From Nemertoderma westbladi (lineage: Eukaryota > Xenacoelomorpha > Nemertodermatida > Nemertodermatidae): 64,000 nucleotides of DNA. The stretch spans positions 1 to 64,000 of the forward strand of contig JAUCBJ010000145.1 of the NCBI GenBank assembly GCA_032718475.1. Direction: 5' to 3'. Both the position numbers and the translations under genes were made by a program. The notes under the pieces are model-generated. The model searched no databases. It worked only from the letters and a program-made list of their open reading frames with translations, and had not been told where the DNA came from. Of the stretch, positions 42,711 to 53,144 are shown one piece after another. Positions within the stretch are counted from its first letter, which is position 1. The number at the start of each line of letters is the position of its first letter.

Positions 42711-45119
42711 TTACTCGGTATCACTATCGCTATCTACTAGTGTAGTATAGCTGGGAGGCGAGCACCTGCCGTGGAAAGAACGAGAACTAGCAATATTGTT
42801 GCTGCTTGATGAGACTACCTTTAAGATAAAACCCTTACAATCTTTACAGACATCGACTGCGGCTCGGGGAGTCGGCGTAGGTTGCAAGGAAATCTTGCGC
42901 TTGTGAGATACTGGGGAAGTGTCTGGACTCGAAGGGGCTGAACGAAACGCCCCGGGAGCGACTGGCGATAGACAAGAAATCGGAACTCGAAGAAAATGCC
43001 GTTCCGCAGTAACCGGTAAATCCATGGCGTTGATGCAGTGCCGGCACACGTATTTCTGGCACAGTTTGCACCGGTACGAGCGTTTAAACAGCCCAAACCG
43101 ATAGGTGCGACACGTGAAGCAAACCTTTTCCGCACGCACGGCGGCACAGAGTCGCTCATCAAGCTGAAGATTGTCGAGCTCTGCACTGGTAAGAACGCCT
43201 CGAATGTGAATGATCTCCTTGAATGTAAGAGATAGACAGTCTGGTGGGCGGCGGGCAGGGGGGAAGATGTGTTCGGACGAAACCCGGATATGGGAGGGGG
43301 GCTTCTGTGGGGTAGCTAGTCGACGTGCCGCCGCGGACGAGGGAATATTTACTAGCGAATGGCGACGCGGGAGTGGTTGCGAGCAGGGTATGCTGGGACG
43401 AGAGATTCGGGAGGGAGTGCAAATAGAAGCAGTACGATTGGGAGTAGAGCCATAGGGAGCATTGTGGATAGGAGTAGAGCTGTAGGGGGCGTTGTGGGTG
43501 GGAGCAGAGCCATGGGGAGCGTTGTGGATGGGAGTAGAGCTGTAGGGAGCAGCGTGGATGGGAGTAGAACTGTAGGGAGGCTTGTGAACGGGAGTAGGGG
43601 CATAGGAAGCGTTGTGGGTGGGAGTAGAGCGATAAGGAGCCTTGTGGGTGGGAGTAGAATCATAGGGATCGTTGTGGGTGGGGGATGAAATATATGAGAT
43701 GGAGTTACGCGATGGCCCAGATGGGATTTTGTGTTTAGAGGTGGAGTAGAAATCCATTGCATTAGTGACATGTCTGGGTGGAGTAATTAGCTCATGAATA
43801 CTCTGCATTGTTTCAGCAATCTGGTTGTGAACATCAGCGCTGTCTGAGTCTATATCATCATCTGTCAAAATGTCTGTTTCATCATCTGATGAATCATCAG
43901 CAAACTCGGAGCATTCATCATCAGTGGGAATATCTGCTAATCCCCCGACGGGAGCTTCAAGTCGCAGCTTGGGTTGGTTGGAGTAGCGAATCTCCCCACC
44001 GGGCCCCCCGGACGAGTCAATGACCCGACCTAGACTCACTCCACGCCTCTCGTTGGCGCGTTGTCCCAATGGCTTCAGACGCTCCGAGTGGGTGGCAGTA
44101 CGGATGTCTGCTAGAATGCGTTCCCTATTGGACGGGTCCCACTTCGAGACAAGGGGAGCCAATACGCGGAGGCCAGCAGACCGCAACGGGGGTCTGGACC
44201 GGATGAACTCCAGGATTCGTTCGCGGGCGCTCAAACGAACGCTTCGTCCCATAGCCACCTCCTCTACTTTACGCAACTCATAAGCCTTTGTTCGAATATC
44301 TTTCATTAACATTTCATATGGAGTCAATACCGAATATTCCATTGGTGGTGTATTGGATATGTTATCAATTTTACGCAAGGACACGCCATTGCGGAGTTCT
44401 CGAATAACCTGAACCCAGAGCTGCGCCCATTGAGCCACCGAGATATTATCCAAGTCCTCCGGATTATCGCCACTCTCGTTATTATCATGGCATCTTTTAG
44501 AATTTGTAATTTTGGATAAGAAGGTGGTTAATTCAATTCCTTCCGCGTATAAAGCGCGACACACAGATTGGTAATGGGAGGGAGCTTCAGCGGGATTGGA
44601 GAGACGGGAAGCGCATATGCGGACCACTTTATCGAACCTGTCAATAGGTCCATAAAAATCACCGCTGTGAACACCTAATCCAGACCTTTCAATCGAGGGC
44701 GCATCCTCTTCCACATCTGAGTCGGAAATGCAGCCTTCATCCGCTGCACTATCCGTGTCTGTATCATTCGATTCATCCGTCATGCGAGTAATGAGATCGT
44801 CAAGGGATGCCGAAAGATGACGTTCCTCTTTATTATCAAGGTTGTAATTAAGCGCTTGATAGATGAGACATCCAATAGAGTAAATTGCACATCTCACCCA
44901 CTTTGGAGTCCGACTTTGATTGCCTTGGGAGTTAATAATAATAAATCCTTCCCGGTTTAGTAAAACTTCGTTTAATGTTTTGGGAGAATTAAAGTCTCCC
45001 ACGAAATCCTTAGATGATAATTCCTTTACACTCTGATAAATTATAGCAAATGAATGTTCTTCGGTAATAGCGGCATTAAATGTTTGTAAGATAGAATTTA
45101 TACTTATCGCGGCGTCCAT
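42711..45119 (-). CDS. spire: Spire-type actin nucleation factor, uninterrupted 802-codon CDS
   Basis: The start is the ATG at 45119 (MDAAISINS); a 12-codon open extension upstream has no ATG. Domains by residue: KIND about 3-208, split by an acidic insert (about 113-148) and ending SHYQSVCRALYAEGIELTTF; then QWAQLWVQVIRELRNGVSL, TPYEMLMKDIRTKAYELRKV and WH2-type repeats to about 355; eight 10-residue repeats of the STPTHNAPYS type (479-560); the Spir-box LTFKEIIHIRGVLTSAEL (about 631-648); and an FYVE-like zinc region with Cys pairs 667/670, 684/687, 692/695 and 758/761. Spire proteins nucleate actin filaments with formins through the KIND domain and bind vesicles by the Spir-box/FYVE part. 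The absence of introns and the 10-residue repeat are unusual. Confidence 0.93.
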   Translation of the reverse strand: MDAAISINSILQTFNAAITEEHSFAIIYQSVKELSSKDFVGDFNSPKTLNEVLLNREGFIIINSQGNQSRTPKWVRCAIYSIGCLIYQALNYNLDNKEERHLSASLDDLITRMTDESNDTDTDSAADEGCISDSDVEEDAPSIERSGLGVHSGDFYGPIDRFDKVVRICASRLSNPAEAPSHYQSVCRALYAEGIELTTFLSKITNSKRCHDNNESGDNPEDLDNISVAQWAQLWVQVIRELRNGVSLRKIDNISNTPPMEYSVLTPYEMLMKDIRTKAYELRKVEEVAMGRSVRLSARERILEFIRSRPPLRSAGLRVLAPLVSKWDPSNRERILADIRTATHSERLKPLGQRANERRGVSLGRVIDSSGGPGGEIRYSNQPKLRLEAPVGGLADIPTDDECSEFADDSSDDETDILTDDDIDSDSADVHNQIAETMQSIHELITPPRHVTNAMDFYSTSKHKIPSGPSRNSISYISSPTHNDPYDSTPTHKAPYRSTPTHNASYAPTPVHKPPYSSTPIHAAPYSSTPIHNAPHGSAPTHNAPYSSTPIHNAPYGSTPNRTASICTPSRISRPSIPCSQPLPRRHSLVNIPSSAAARRLATPQKPPSHIRVSSEHIFPPARRPPDCLSLTFKEIIHIRGVLTSAELDNLQLDERLCAAVRAEKVCFTCRTYRFGLFKRSYRCKLCQKYVCRHCINAMDLPVTAERHFLRVPISCLSPVAPGAFRSAPSSPDTSPVSHKRKISLQPTPTPRAAVDVCKDCKGFILKVVSSSSNNIASSRSFHGRCSPPSYTTLVDSDSDTE
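43440..43690. repeat. 30-bp coding minisatellite inside Spire
   Basis: Eight diverged 30-bp units encode the STPTHNAPYS-like decapeptide array on the minus strand (for example GGGAGTAGAGCTGTAGGG on the plus strand). The frame is preserved because the unit length is a multiple of three. Confidence 0.9.
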
Positions 45120-45890
45120 TTTCAGAAAGTTGTATTGCAGTTGCAGTATTGTCACTGCTGCTGTGTTTAAAAAGTCATGGAATTTCCGGTGAACCCGCCC
45201 GGTCTGCCGGTATCCTACTGATTACTGGATTACATAATTGTCTGATTGTACAGTTGTAGTAATGCAGTAACGGTAATTGGTACCGGTAACCATAACCAGG
45301 AAGAAAAGGGAAGCGTCACAGCAACGAATCATTATCTAGAATACTTCAATATAGGATTCCACACTAGGCCTATGTTACATGACTAGGAGGAGCTGCATTC
45401 CTGCATGGGCTATATCAGTGTAGGCCTATGCTATAAAGTATAAACTGATAAAGAAAAGAAGTGGCTACTGACCAGACGCATTGTCCATTGACCGGACCAA
45501 CTGACCGGACCCTCTAAATACCGTATTGAACCTTTATGGGCCTATTTGATTTATATTTTACTTGTGCATTATTGACCGGACCCTTACCGATATTTTATTA
45601 TCACAATGACTGAATGAAGTAGGCCTAACCTGCATAATCTTACAACAGTACAGTCTTATAACATGTGTTAACAATGTCGTTTATTGTTTTGGTTCCCCCA
45701 ACCAGCCAACACGCCTCTGTAACACTGATAATTTAAATGACAATGGGTAATGGGTCAGGTCAACGGGTCCGGTGAATTGAGCAATGGGTCCGTCAGACTA
45801 AACGTTTAGACTAACTCACTGACATGTAGCAGCATCATAGTATGCGGACAACCCGAGTAGCCTACCAGAGACATACAGTTACAGTCTTAT
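45120..45890. other. 5' flank of Spire and upstream intergenic DNA
   Basis: No gene was seen. GACCGGACC recurs at about 45493-45600, and GGGTCCGGT/GGGTCCGTC follow at 45766-45795. One copy of the CGTTTATTGTTTTGGTTCCC motif lies at 45678-45697. A Spire promoter is expected near 45120-45250 but cannot be delimited. Confidence 0.4.
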
Positions 45891-46790
45891 ATGAGTAACT
45901 TCTCTCAATGCGTCAAATCTGGTAGAATTATATCTCCTACAATAACTCTAAAAGTTGGATTTCCTCAAGGTGGTCCTCTAAGCGGTCCATTGTTTACGAA
46001 AGATACAGATGAAATTAGAGAAGAAGATGGTTCCCTTGCCAAGTATTCTGACGATTCTCGTTGCTTGTACTCTATTAGTTGTTCAAAAGATAATGATAAA
46101 TATGAGCTAAGTATTAAGAAAATTGTAGATTTGTCATTAAAGAAAAACTTGAAGCTGAACACAAAGAAGTCTGAGGAACTGTGCTTCATTCCAATAAATT
46201 TCAAAGACTCTAAAATCGTAGATATTGCAGAGGAAAGGATTACAATTGGGGGTAATGTCGTACCACGACCAGCTGTGGTGAAACATCTGGGAGTGTGGAT
46301 ATCAGATAATATGTCATGGAAAATCCATGTCTCTAACTTAATAAAAAAAGTTAACTACATAGTCCGCCAGTTCAGCTTCTTCATTCGGTTTGCGAGTAAA
46401 AAGACTAAAATATTTCTATTCCAAACGTACATTGCACCACACTATTTGTACTGTTCTGTGGCTTGGGTCCCTCTTACACCATCCAGTCTAAGAAAGAAGC
46501 TGCGTAAACCAATATCACTGTACGCAAGGCACTCTAAGATAGATAAACATGTGTACTTAAAATATATTAATGACGCATTCTCCACTCAATTTGTCAACAT
46601 GGTTAACAAGATTGTGGCCACACCCCGACACCCCTTACATGATTTTATCATGGCCTCCAAGTCAACGTCCACCTCAACTCGCAGCAAATACACAATGCCA
46701 AACGTTCGTACGAAATTATTTCAGAACTCATTTGCACCTATGGCCATACGATACCTTATTAGTAATGAGATGCCGTTATTTTTCGACTGA
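45891..46790 (+). pseudogene. 5'-truncated non-LTR reverse transcriptase (299 codons, open)
   Basis: The ATG at 45891 opens a clean frame to TGA, but homology begins in the middle of RT: GFPQGGPLSGPLF (residues 23-35, motif 4), KYSDDS with catalytic YSDD at 52-55, NTKKSEELCF (motif 6), and KHLGVWISDNMSWKIHV (motif 7) followed by the thumb and connection. The fingers and endonuclease are missing. The family uses RT for target-primed reverse transcription; this copy cannot. The full openness of the remaining frame suggests a young insertion or, less likely, retention for another purpose. Confidence 0.85.
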
Positions 46791-46966
46791 GTTAATGTCC
46801 AATGTTTATTATTTAATTTCTTATATCATCTATACTTAATATAATTTTATTTAATTTGTCAAAGACTTTATACTTATTACTTACTTACTTATTTAGCATG
46901 TTTTAATGATGCATTTGGTTTTACTATTCCCATTTACATTTTATCGATGTACAGGAATTAAAACAA
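46791..46966 (+). mobile_element. 3' UTR of the truncated LINE
   Basis: AT-rich sequence between the RT stop codon and a TA dinucleotide run, taken as the LINE tail. There is no poly-A; the element may end in the TA repeat. Confidence 0.5.
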
Positions 46967-46993
46967 TATAATATATATATATATATATATATA
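46967..46993. repeat. TA microsatellite
   Basis: About 13 TA units at the likely 3' end of the LINE insertion. Confidence 0.9.
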
Positions 46994-47549
46994 GAGACCA
47001 CCACCGGTAAAACTACCGAAACCGAAGCCTATACTGTGAAAGAAATACTATCCCAGTCTGCCAGTATCGCAGTACTGCAGTATCCGTACCGGCTACTGTA
47101 CTACACAATACACTGACACGGTTTGACGGTAGCCTACAATTACAGAATTGTAATCAGTGTGTTAGTCTGTTAGTACTGTAGTAGGCCTAGCCTATCCACC
47201 AATTGCCAATCCAGCTATCGTAGGCCCTACTGCTTGCTGTACTGCACAGCACAGCCAGACAGCCAGACAGCTGCAGTAATTGCAAATTGTTTATGCCATA
47301 AGCCAGATAGCAGCATAGGCCTACAGCTGAACAGTCTTGCACATCAGTACTGGACTGGCTGACTGGAGTAACCATGGAATTCCTGAATTCCATGCAGTAC
47401 GGCTGTATGGTGTATGTAGCACGGCAAATGAGTCAGACAATGACAGTAAGCTTACTGCTCTGCTGTACTGGTAAAGTCTGAAAGTATGGTCTTGAAAAAT
47501 GTTTCAATTTACAATCAATAGTTTTATTGAATAAACTATGCTGTTAAAA
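46994..47549. other. intergenic, CAGTA/AGGCCT-rich
   Basis: The texture matches 28150-28740 (CAGTACTGCAG, GTAGGCCTAG, CAGACAGCCAGACAG). No gene. Confidence 0.45.
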
Positions 47550-48675
47550 GGGGGGGGGGGGGGGGGGGGGGGGGTAGCGCACTTTCTGACCAAAAGTCGA
47601 ATTTTTGAAACATATCCTATCTAATGCAGAATCTCATGCTGAATCCAAATATGTAAACCGTTTTCCCATATCTTGCTTAGTTTTCGAGATATCTGGGAGT
47701 AGAAGATACTGGCTCCGATCTATCGCGATATCTGATATCGGTAAAGGAGATGAAGTTTGGGGTGTGCATTAAATTTCTGCAAATTTCTGTGCTCAGTGGT
47801 GCTAATTGGATGTCTCCACGAGAAAGAGCACATAATTTTAATTGAGAAAGTATATTTTTTATGATTATTGGACCTACTGATTAGTTTATAAGACAATTTC
47901 AAATCTCTGGAATGAAGACGGGACTCGAATAAGCGACTCTGTGGTCTTTGAGGAAATACACGGAATAGACTTATTGGTCATCGGATATCTTCAAAATGTG
48001 GTCGTACGGAGTTCGTTTTGGGCTCATTCGAAAGCTATTATTTCAGAGACCAAAGTTACCATTTCGTTTGGCAAACTCTTGAAAGCTGCCTGAGCAATCA
48101 TAACTTGAACAAAATTTGCAAGGCATATTTTACCCAAATTCATGTTATGTTGCTTCACAACTATTTTATTTTAAATCAAATAGTAACTTTGTTCTCTAAG
48201 AAAAGAGCTTTTGAATGAGCCTAAAACGAACTTCGTACGACTACTAGAACTGGAGATTATACATTTTGAAGATCTCCGATGACCGATAAGTCTATTCCGT
48301 GTAATCCCGCAAAGACCGCAGAGTCGCTTATTCGAGTCCCGTCTTCATTCCGGAGACTTGAAGTTGTCTTATAAACTGACAAGTAGGTCCAATAATCATA
48401 AAAAAATACATAAATTTTGTGCTCTTTCTCGTGGAGACATCCTATTGGCACCACTGAGCACAGAAATTTGCAGAAATTGAATGCATACCCCAAACTTCAT
48501 CGCCTTTACCGATATCGCGATATATTGGAGCCAGTATCTTCTATCCCAGATATCTCGAAAACTAAGCAAGATATGGGAAAACGGTTTCCATATTTGGATT
48601 CAGCCTGAAATTCTGCATCAGATAGAATATGTTTCAAAAATTCGTCATTTTGGTAGAAAATGCGCTACCCCTCTA
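47550..48675. mobile_element. 1.1-kb foldback element
   Basis: The left arm (about 47575-48075) is repeated in inverse in the right arm (about 48175-48670). Examples: TAGCGCACTTTCTG against AGAAAATGCGCTA, CTTGCTTAGTTTTCGAGATA against TATCTCGAAAACTAAGCAAG, and GACGGGACTCGAATAAGCGA against TCGCTTATTCGAGTCCCGTC. The loop is about 100 bp. A 25-base G run (47550-47574) adjoins the left end, while the right end has only CCCC. ORFs in the arms are mirror artefacts. Confidence 0.92.
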
Positions 48676-48754
48676 TGCGGACGCGTCAAAAGCATTAAGA
48701 GGGAGAGCTGGATTTTTAAATATTAATTTCGAAACTATAATTATTGTTATAATT

Positions 48755-49005
48755 AAGTAAGGCCAGGGATTACGCACAAAGTCTGACGACTTATTTCCAG
48801 TGCGGTCCCCCCAGAACTTTACTGCCCAGAGGAAGCTCCAGTACTCATTTAGCTATCACTTAAGGATGCAAGGCAGAGATGCGCCCTGGCTGGTCCCTTT
48901 AAAGCATTCGTGCCGAAACGAAAGCTGCACTGGCCCATGTGAGGATCGAACCCACGACCTACGGGAGATGTGAATTCAATGCAACCACTACACCAAGGTG
49001 GAACC
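48755..49005 (-). mobile_element. tRNA-derived SINE
   Basis: Read on the minus strand, the head begins GGTTCCACCTTGGTGTAGTG (A-box-like TGGTGTAGTGG) and about 40 bp further has GGTCGTGGGTTCGATCCTC (a perfect B box, GGTTCGATCC). A non-tRNA body of about 190 bp follows, with TTCTGGGGGGACCGCACTGG and GTGCGTAATCCCTGGCC, ending in AT-rich sequence. A genuine tRNA is unlikely because no cloverleaf acceptor pairing follows the T arm. Pol III transcription from the internal boxes is the known mechanism of this class. Confidence 0.8.
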
Positions 49006-49499
49006 TATTAAAACATTATAACAATAATTATCATGATTTAATCATGATAAAGGTATTTTGCTATAGTCTCCCATATCTTCTCCTTCAATCCAATATCTTT
49101 ATACGCAGGTAACTTCTTGTCATATAATACTCAATGTTGCTGTACCACCACTATAAATTTCTTTTTCTTTATCCATTTGTAATATTAACTCAGTGTAGCG
49201 GTCCAGCAACACACACACAGTCTAGCAACAAGACACTGCAGAACTACAAGACCTGCCCTGTAGTTTAATACACAACAACATATCATTTGCTCAGTACTGT
49301 ATAATAATTAATCGTACATTTATATTATAAGAATGTACATATTACTATTTGATATTGGCTTTGACGCTTCCGCGTGGGTTGGGGCTCCCCTCAAAGACTT
49401 TAATGCTTTCTATAATTTTCAATAATAATAATCACTAATATAATAATTATATTATTTTTCATAATCTATCATCTTATTATATTTCATATAATAAGTATT
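49006..49499. other. AT-rich spacer
   Basis: No feature was recognised. Confidence 0.4.
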
Positions 49500-51640
49500 A
49501 ATCACTTGAATTTAAACAAGTCTGCAGGACCCGATGGTCTTCGCAGTCGTGTACTGAAAGAACTACGTAGCAAGCGTCATTGCATACCCTCGTAAATGTA
49601 TCTTCGAATTATCTTTCGAGTCAGGTGAAATCCCCCCTGATTGGCTAGAGGGAATCGTTTCCCCAATTCTCAAAAAACAACCAAAGTGCTTACCAGAGAA
49701 CTATCGTCCAGTTTCATTAACATGCATCATCGTCAAAGTCCTCGAAAAGTTTATACGCAATCCCATTGTGTCACACTCTGAAGGTCACCAATTGTTTGCG
49801 GATGCCCAACATGGTGGTGGATCATATAGGTCAACAGTAACCCAATTGTTAGAGGTATTTGATATATATTGATGTATATATTGATATATATTGATGACCC
49901 TGAAGTTAAAGGTGCGGATGTCATTTACCTTGATCTTCGAAGGGCATTCGACACTGTCTGACTGTATCACACAGACTCCTAATGCACAAGCTACGGTACT
50001 GTATATGGTTATGGTGTACAGTAAGAGGTAAACTCGTGACATGGTTAAATAATTTCTTGACCAATAGAACACGTTCGTGGGGACTTCGCGCAGCACGTAG
50101 TCGGCAAGCCTTGGCATACGGTTCATATAGAGCAAATGGGGCATGTCTAGTTTGGACCCCATATCCCATGCTATAAATGTATTCATTCGATATACAATCA
50201 TATGTTAATCCGCTAGGTGGTGTCAAATTGTTATTCTGCAATTTCGTACTTACCAGTGCACCACTGTACAGCAGTACCGTACCGGTAGGCCTATGTCATT
50301 ACTTCTGAGTCTCTAGCGGATCCCCAATTAAATGTCTTAACTTTTCAATTTCGTAAAAGATAGACTTCATGATTCTCTACAGGCCATCAAAATTTCAGCT
50401 CAGGAAAATGAGGCCTTCCCGAGAAATTTAACATTTTCTAAAAACCACATAATCTGTCGTAGCTGACGTCAGACTGCATGATTTTTCACCAAACTTTACA
50501 AACTTTCTAAACTTTCTCTCTACTACTTACCTACTAAGTTTGGTTCAATTCCGAACGAGCGATGCCGATAAATTCGCGTTCAAACATTTACCAGACAGAC
50601 AGACGGACAGACAGACAGACGGACAGACAGACGGACATGCCCCATTTGCCCTATATGAACCGTATGCAAAGGCTCGCCGACTACGTGTCTCGCCCCACAC
50701 AACGTGTTCGTGTTGGAGATTCTAAGTGAGCCAGTAGTGGGGTCCCACAAGGAACAGTTACTGCAGCGATCCTCTTTCTCGCATTTGTCAACGATGTTCC
50801 TGGTATATTGTTCCAATCGTTTGAACCCCCAAATCAACAGCGCAAAGTGTAAGGTGATGCACCTGGGGTATAGGAACAAATAATCTACTTACTACTGTAC
50901 ATATATGAATGGCCAGCCACTGTCGACAGTTTCAGAAGAGAGGGACCTGCGGGCATCACTTTCACCTCCGATAGGTCATTTTCAACTCACTGTTCCCAGA
51001 CAGCAGCCCGTGCTATGCGTGTACAGTAGTTCACCTTATCCGACGAACTTTCACCTACTTGGAACCCTCCATGTTCACCATACTGTATAAGTCGCTTGTC
51101 CGCCCACTCCTGGAGTATGGTACTGTGGTTTGGTCTCCATTTCTTCAGCGCGACATTGATAATCTCGAGAAATTCCAACACAGAGCTAATAGACTCATCC
51201 CATCCATACGAGATCTACCCTATGAGGACCGGCTGAAGTCGCTTAAGCTTCCCCCACTAATAAATCGTAGAATTCGTGCAGATCGGCAATACAAATTTAT
51301 TCATGGAATCGACATTATAGATCGCTGTAACCTCTTTCAGTTTATTAGTGAACTACATAATTATAGAACACGTGGCTCATCGCTCGCTCTGTATAAACGA
51401 TCCGGCTCTAGATCACTACGCAGGTGTACAGTAATAACTTTGCAGATCGCGTCGTGAATACATGGAACCTCCTTTCAGAGTCAGTAGTGAGTCAGCGCGG
51501 GACATAAACGGTATCTCTTGTCTGATATGTTTGAAACAAGACTTGGCAGTGAAATGGCCACAAAATTAAATATTTTCAGTGATTCACCAGTGAGACAGGT
51601 AGCCATTGCGAATTCCACCCTCCAACGCTACTTATGTTAA
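49500..51640 (+). pseudogene. decayed LINE reverse transcriptase, split by a MITE
   Basis: Frames in order give LNKSAGPDGLRSRVLKELR, then after a frameshift WLEGIVSPILKKQPKCLPEN and YRPVSLTCIIVKVLEKFI, DAQHGG, VIYLDLRRAFDTV (motif 3), VRGKLVTWLNNFLTNRTR, then after the MITE ASSGVPQGTVTAAILFLAFV (motif 4). The catalytic FADD region is absent; INSAKCKVMHLGY, MNGQPLSTVSEERDL and the thumb FTILYKSLVRPLLEYGTVVW and RANRLIPSIRDLPYEDRLKS follow. This is the CR1/Jockey-like pattern. Stops, a deletion of the YxDD region and an ATATTGATGT expansion near 49860 show decay. Confidence 0.85.
50075..50701. mobile_element. 627-bp MITE (TTCGTGGGGC family) inside the LINE, ACGT duplication
   Basis: The inverted ends run about 75 bp; shared stretches are CACGTAGTCGGC and GCATACGGTTCATATAG, then GCAAATGGGGCATGTC, with their complements at 50634-50690. 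ACGT is duplicated at 50071-50074 and 50702-50705. Removing the element and one ACGT restores the LINE reading frame as NRTRVRVG. The centre holds GACAGACAG simple repeats. No transposase. Confidence 0.9.
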
Positions 51641-52327
51641 TTTAACTTCTGTATAACTAACTATGCATTGCTATGGTTTTTATTTATTTTATTTAATTTA
51701 CTTTGTATCCACTGTAACTATTGTTTGTGACTGTTGTTTGTGACGTGTACATATTTTTAATTTTATATTTAAAGATCCGTTTTTAGTTATATTTTTGCCC
51801 TAATTATGTGTTTTAAATTTAAATTATCCCCAAGTATATGGAATACCAAACTAATTATCGCCGCATTCAAGTATTATACTTTATATTGAATATCTTTAAA
51901 TACTGTACCTGTCATGTATAAATATGTGTTTCATCACTTCGGCACATCGCAGATCGCCCGAAACACGAGATGACAACTACAACTGGAATTCCAAACAAAC
52001 CAACATTCTACTGGGACTCAGATTGCTTTTACCCATCGTTTGAACTTCTTCCATAGGCTAAACCATAAGTAAACACGGACACCGACCTCCGCTCGTAGGC
52101 ATCGTTAACTCTGTGATTCGTGGACACTTTTGGAGACGCTATCCGAACTTTTACCATACATATGGACGTAGTTCCGGTTTACTGTGTTGTCCACATCCAT
52201 GACGCTTGCCAGAAATTGATCACTCTTCTCCTCCTGGAGGTTGGACACTGGAAAATTAATCTGAATAATAATATAGATAAATAAATTAAAGATACAATAA
52301 ATAAAGCATAATAAAGATGTAATAAAG
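51641..52327. other. spacer between LINE and minisatellite
   Basis: The left part may be LINE 3' UTR. No other feature was recognised. Confidence 0.4.
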
Positions 52328-53144
52328 AATACAGTCTACCTTACCCAAACGCCACTCAAACGGCATTCTAACAAACGCAAACTCTACCCAAACGACAGTC
52401 TAACATACCCAAAATGGTACTGCTACCTTACCCAAACGCCACCCAAACGGCAGTCTACCTTACTCAAACGCTATATTACACAAAAGCCACCCTACCCTAC
52501 AAACGGCAGTCTACCTTACCAAAACGGCAGTGCTACCTTACCTAAACGCCACACAAACGGCAGTCCACCTTACCCAAACGCCACCCAAACGGCAGTCTAC
52601 CTTACTCAAACGCCACTCAAACGTCATTTTAACATACCCAACCGCCACCCAAACGGCATTCTAACATTTCCCAAACGCCACCCAAACGGCATTCTAACAT
52701 ACCAAAACGCAACTCAAACGGCATTCTAACATACCCAAATGTCACCCAAACGACAGTCTACCTTACCCAAACGCCACCCAAACAGCATTCTAACATACCC
52801 AAACGCCACACAAACGCCATTCTAACAAGCCCAAACGCCACCCAAACGGAATTCTACTTTACCCAAACTCCACCCAAACGACAGCCTACCTTACCCAAAC
52901 GGCATTCTAACATACCCAAACTCCATTCAAACGGCATTCTACCTTACCCAAACGCCACCCAAACGGCATTCAAACATACCCAAACGCCAAACAAACGCCA
53001 TTCTAACAAACCCAAACGCCACCCAAACGGAACTCTACCTTACCCAAACGACAGCCTACCTTACCCAAACGGCATTCTAACATACCCAAACTCCATTCAA
53101 ACGGCATTCTACCTTACCCTAAACGCCACTCAAACGGCATTCTA
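52328..53144. repeat. ACCCAAACG minisatellite, first segment
   Basis: Irregular units of about 40 bp are built from CTACCTTACCCAAACGCCAC, CCAAACGGCATTCTAACATA and variants. The array continues at 54286-54473 and 56582-56690; the gaps are transposon insertions. Confidence 0.92.

Noticed and set aside
47187-48726. Several ORFs in the 47-49 kb interval
   Set aside because: They lie in foldback arms and mirror each other on the two strands, with no domain.
48930-49005. Functional tRNA gene on the minus strand
   Set aside because: A and B boxes are present, but the acceptor stem does not close after the T arm and a SINE body follows.
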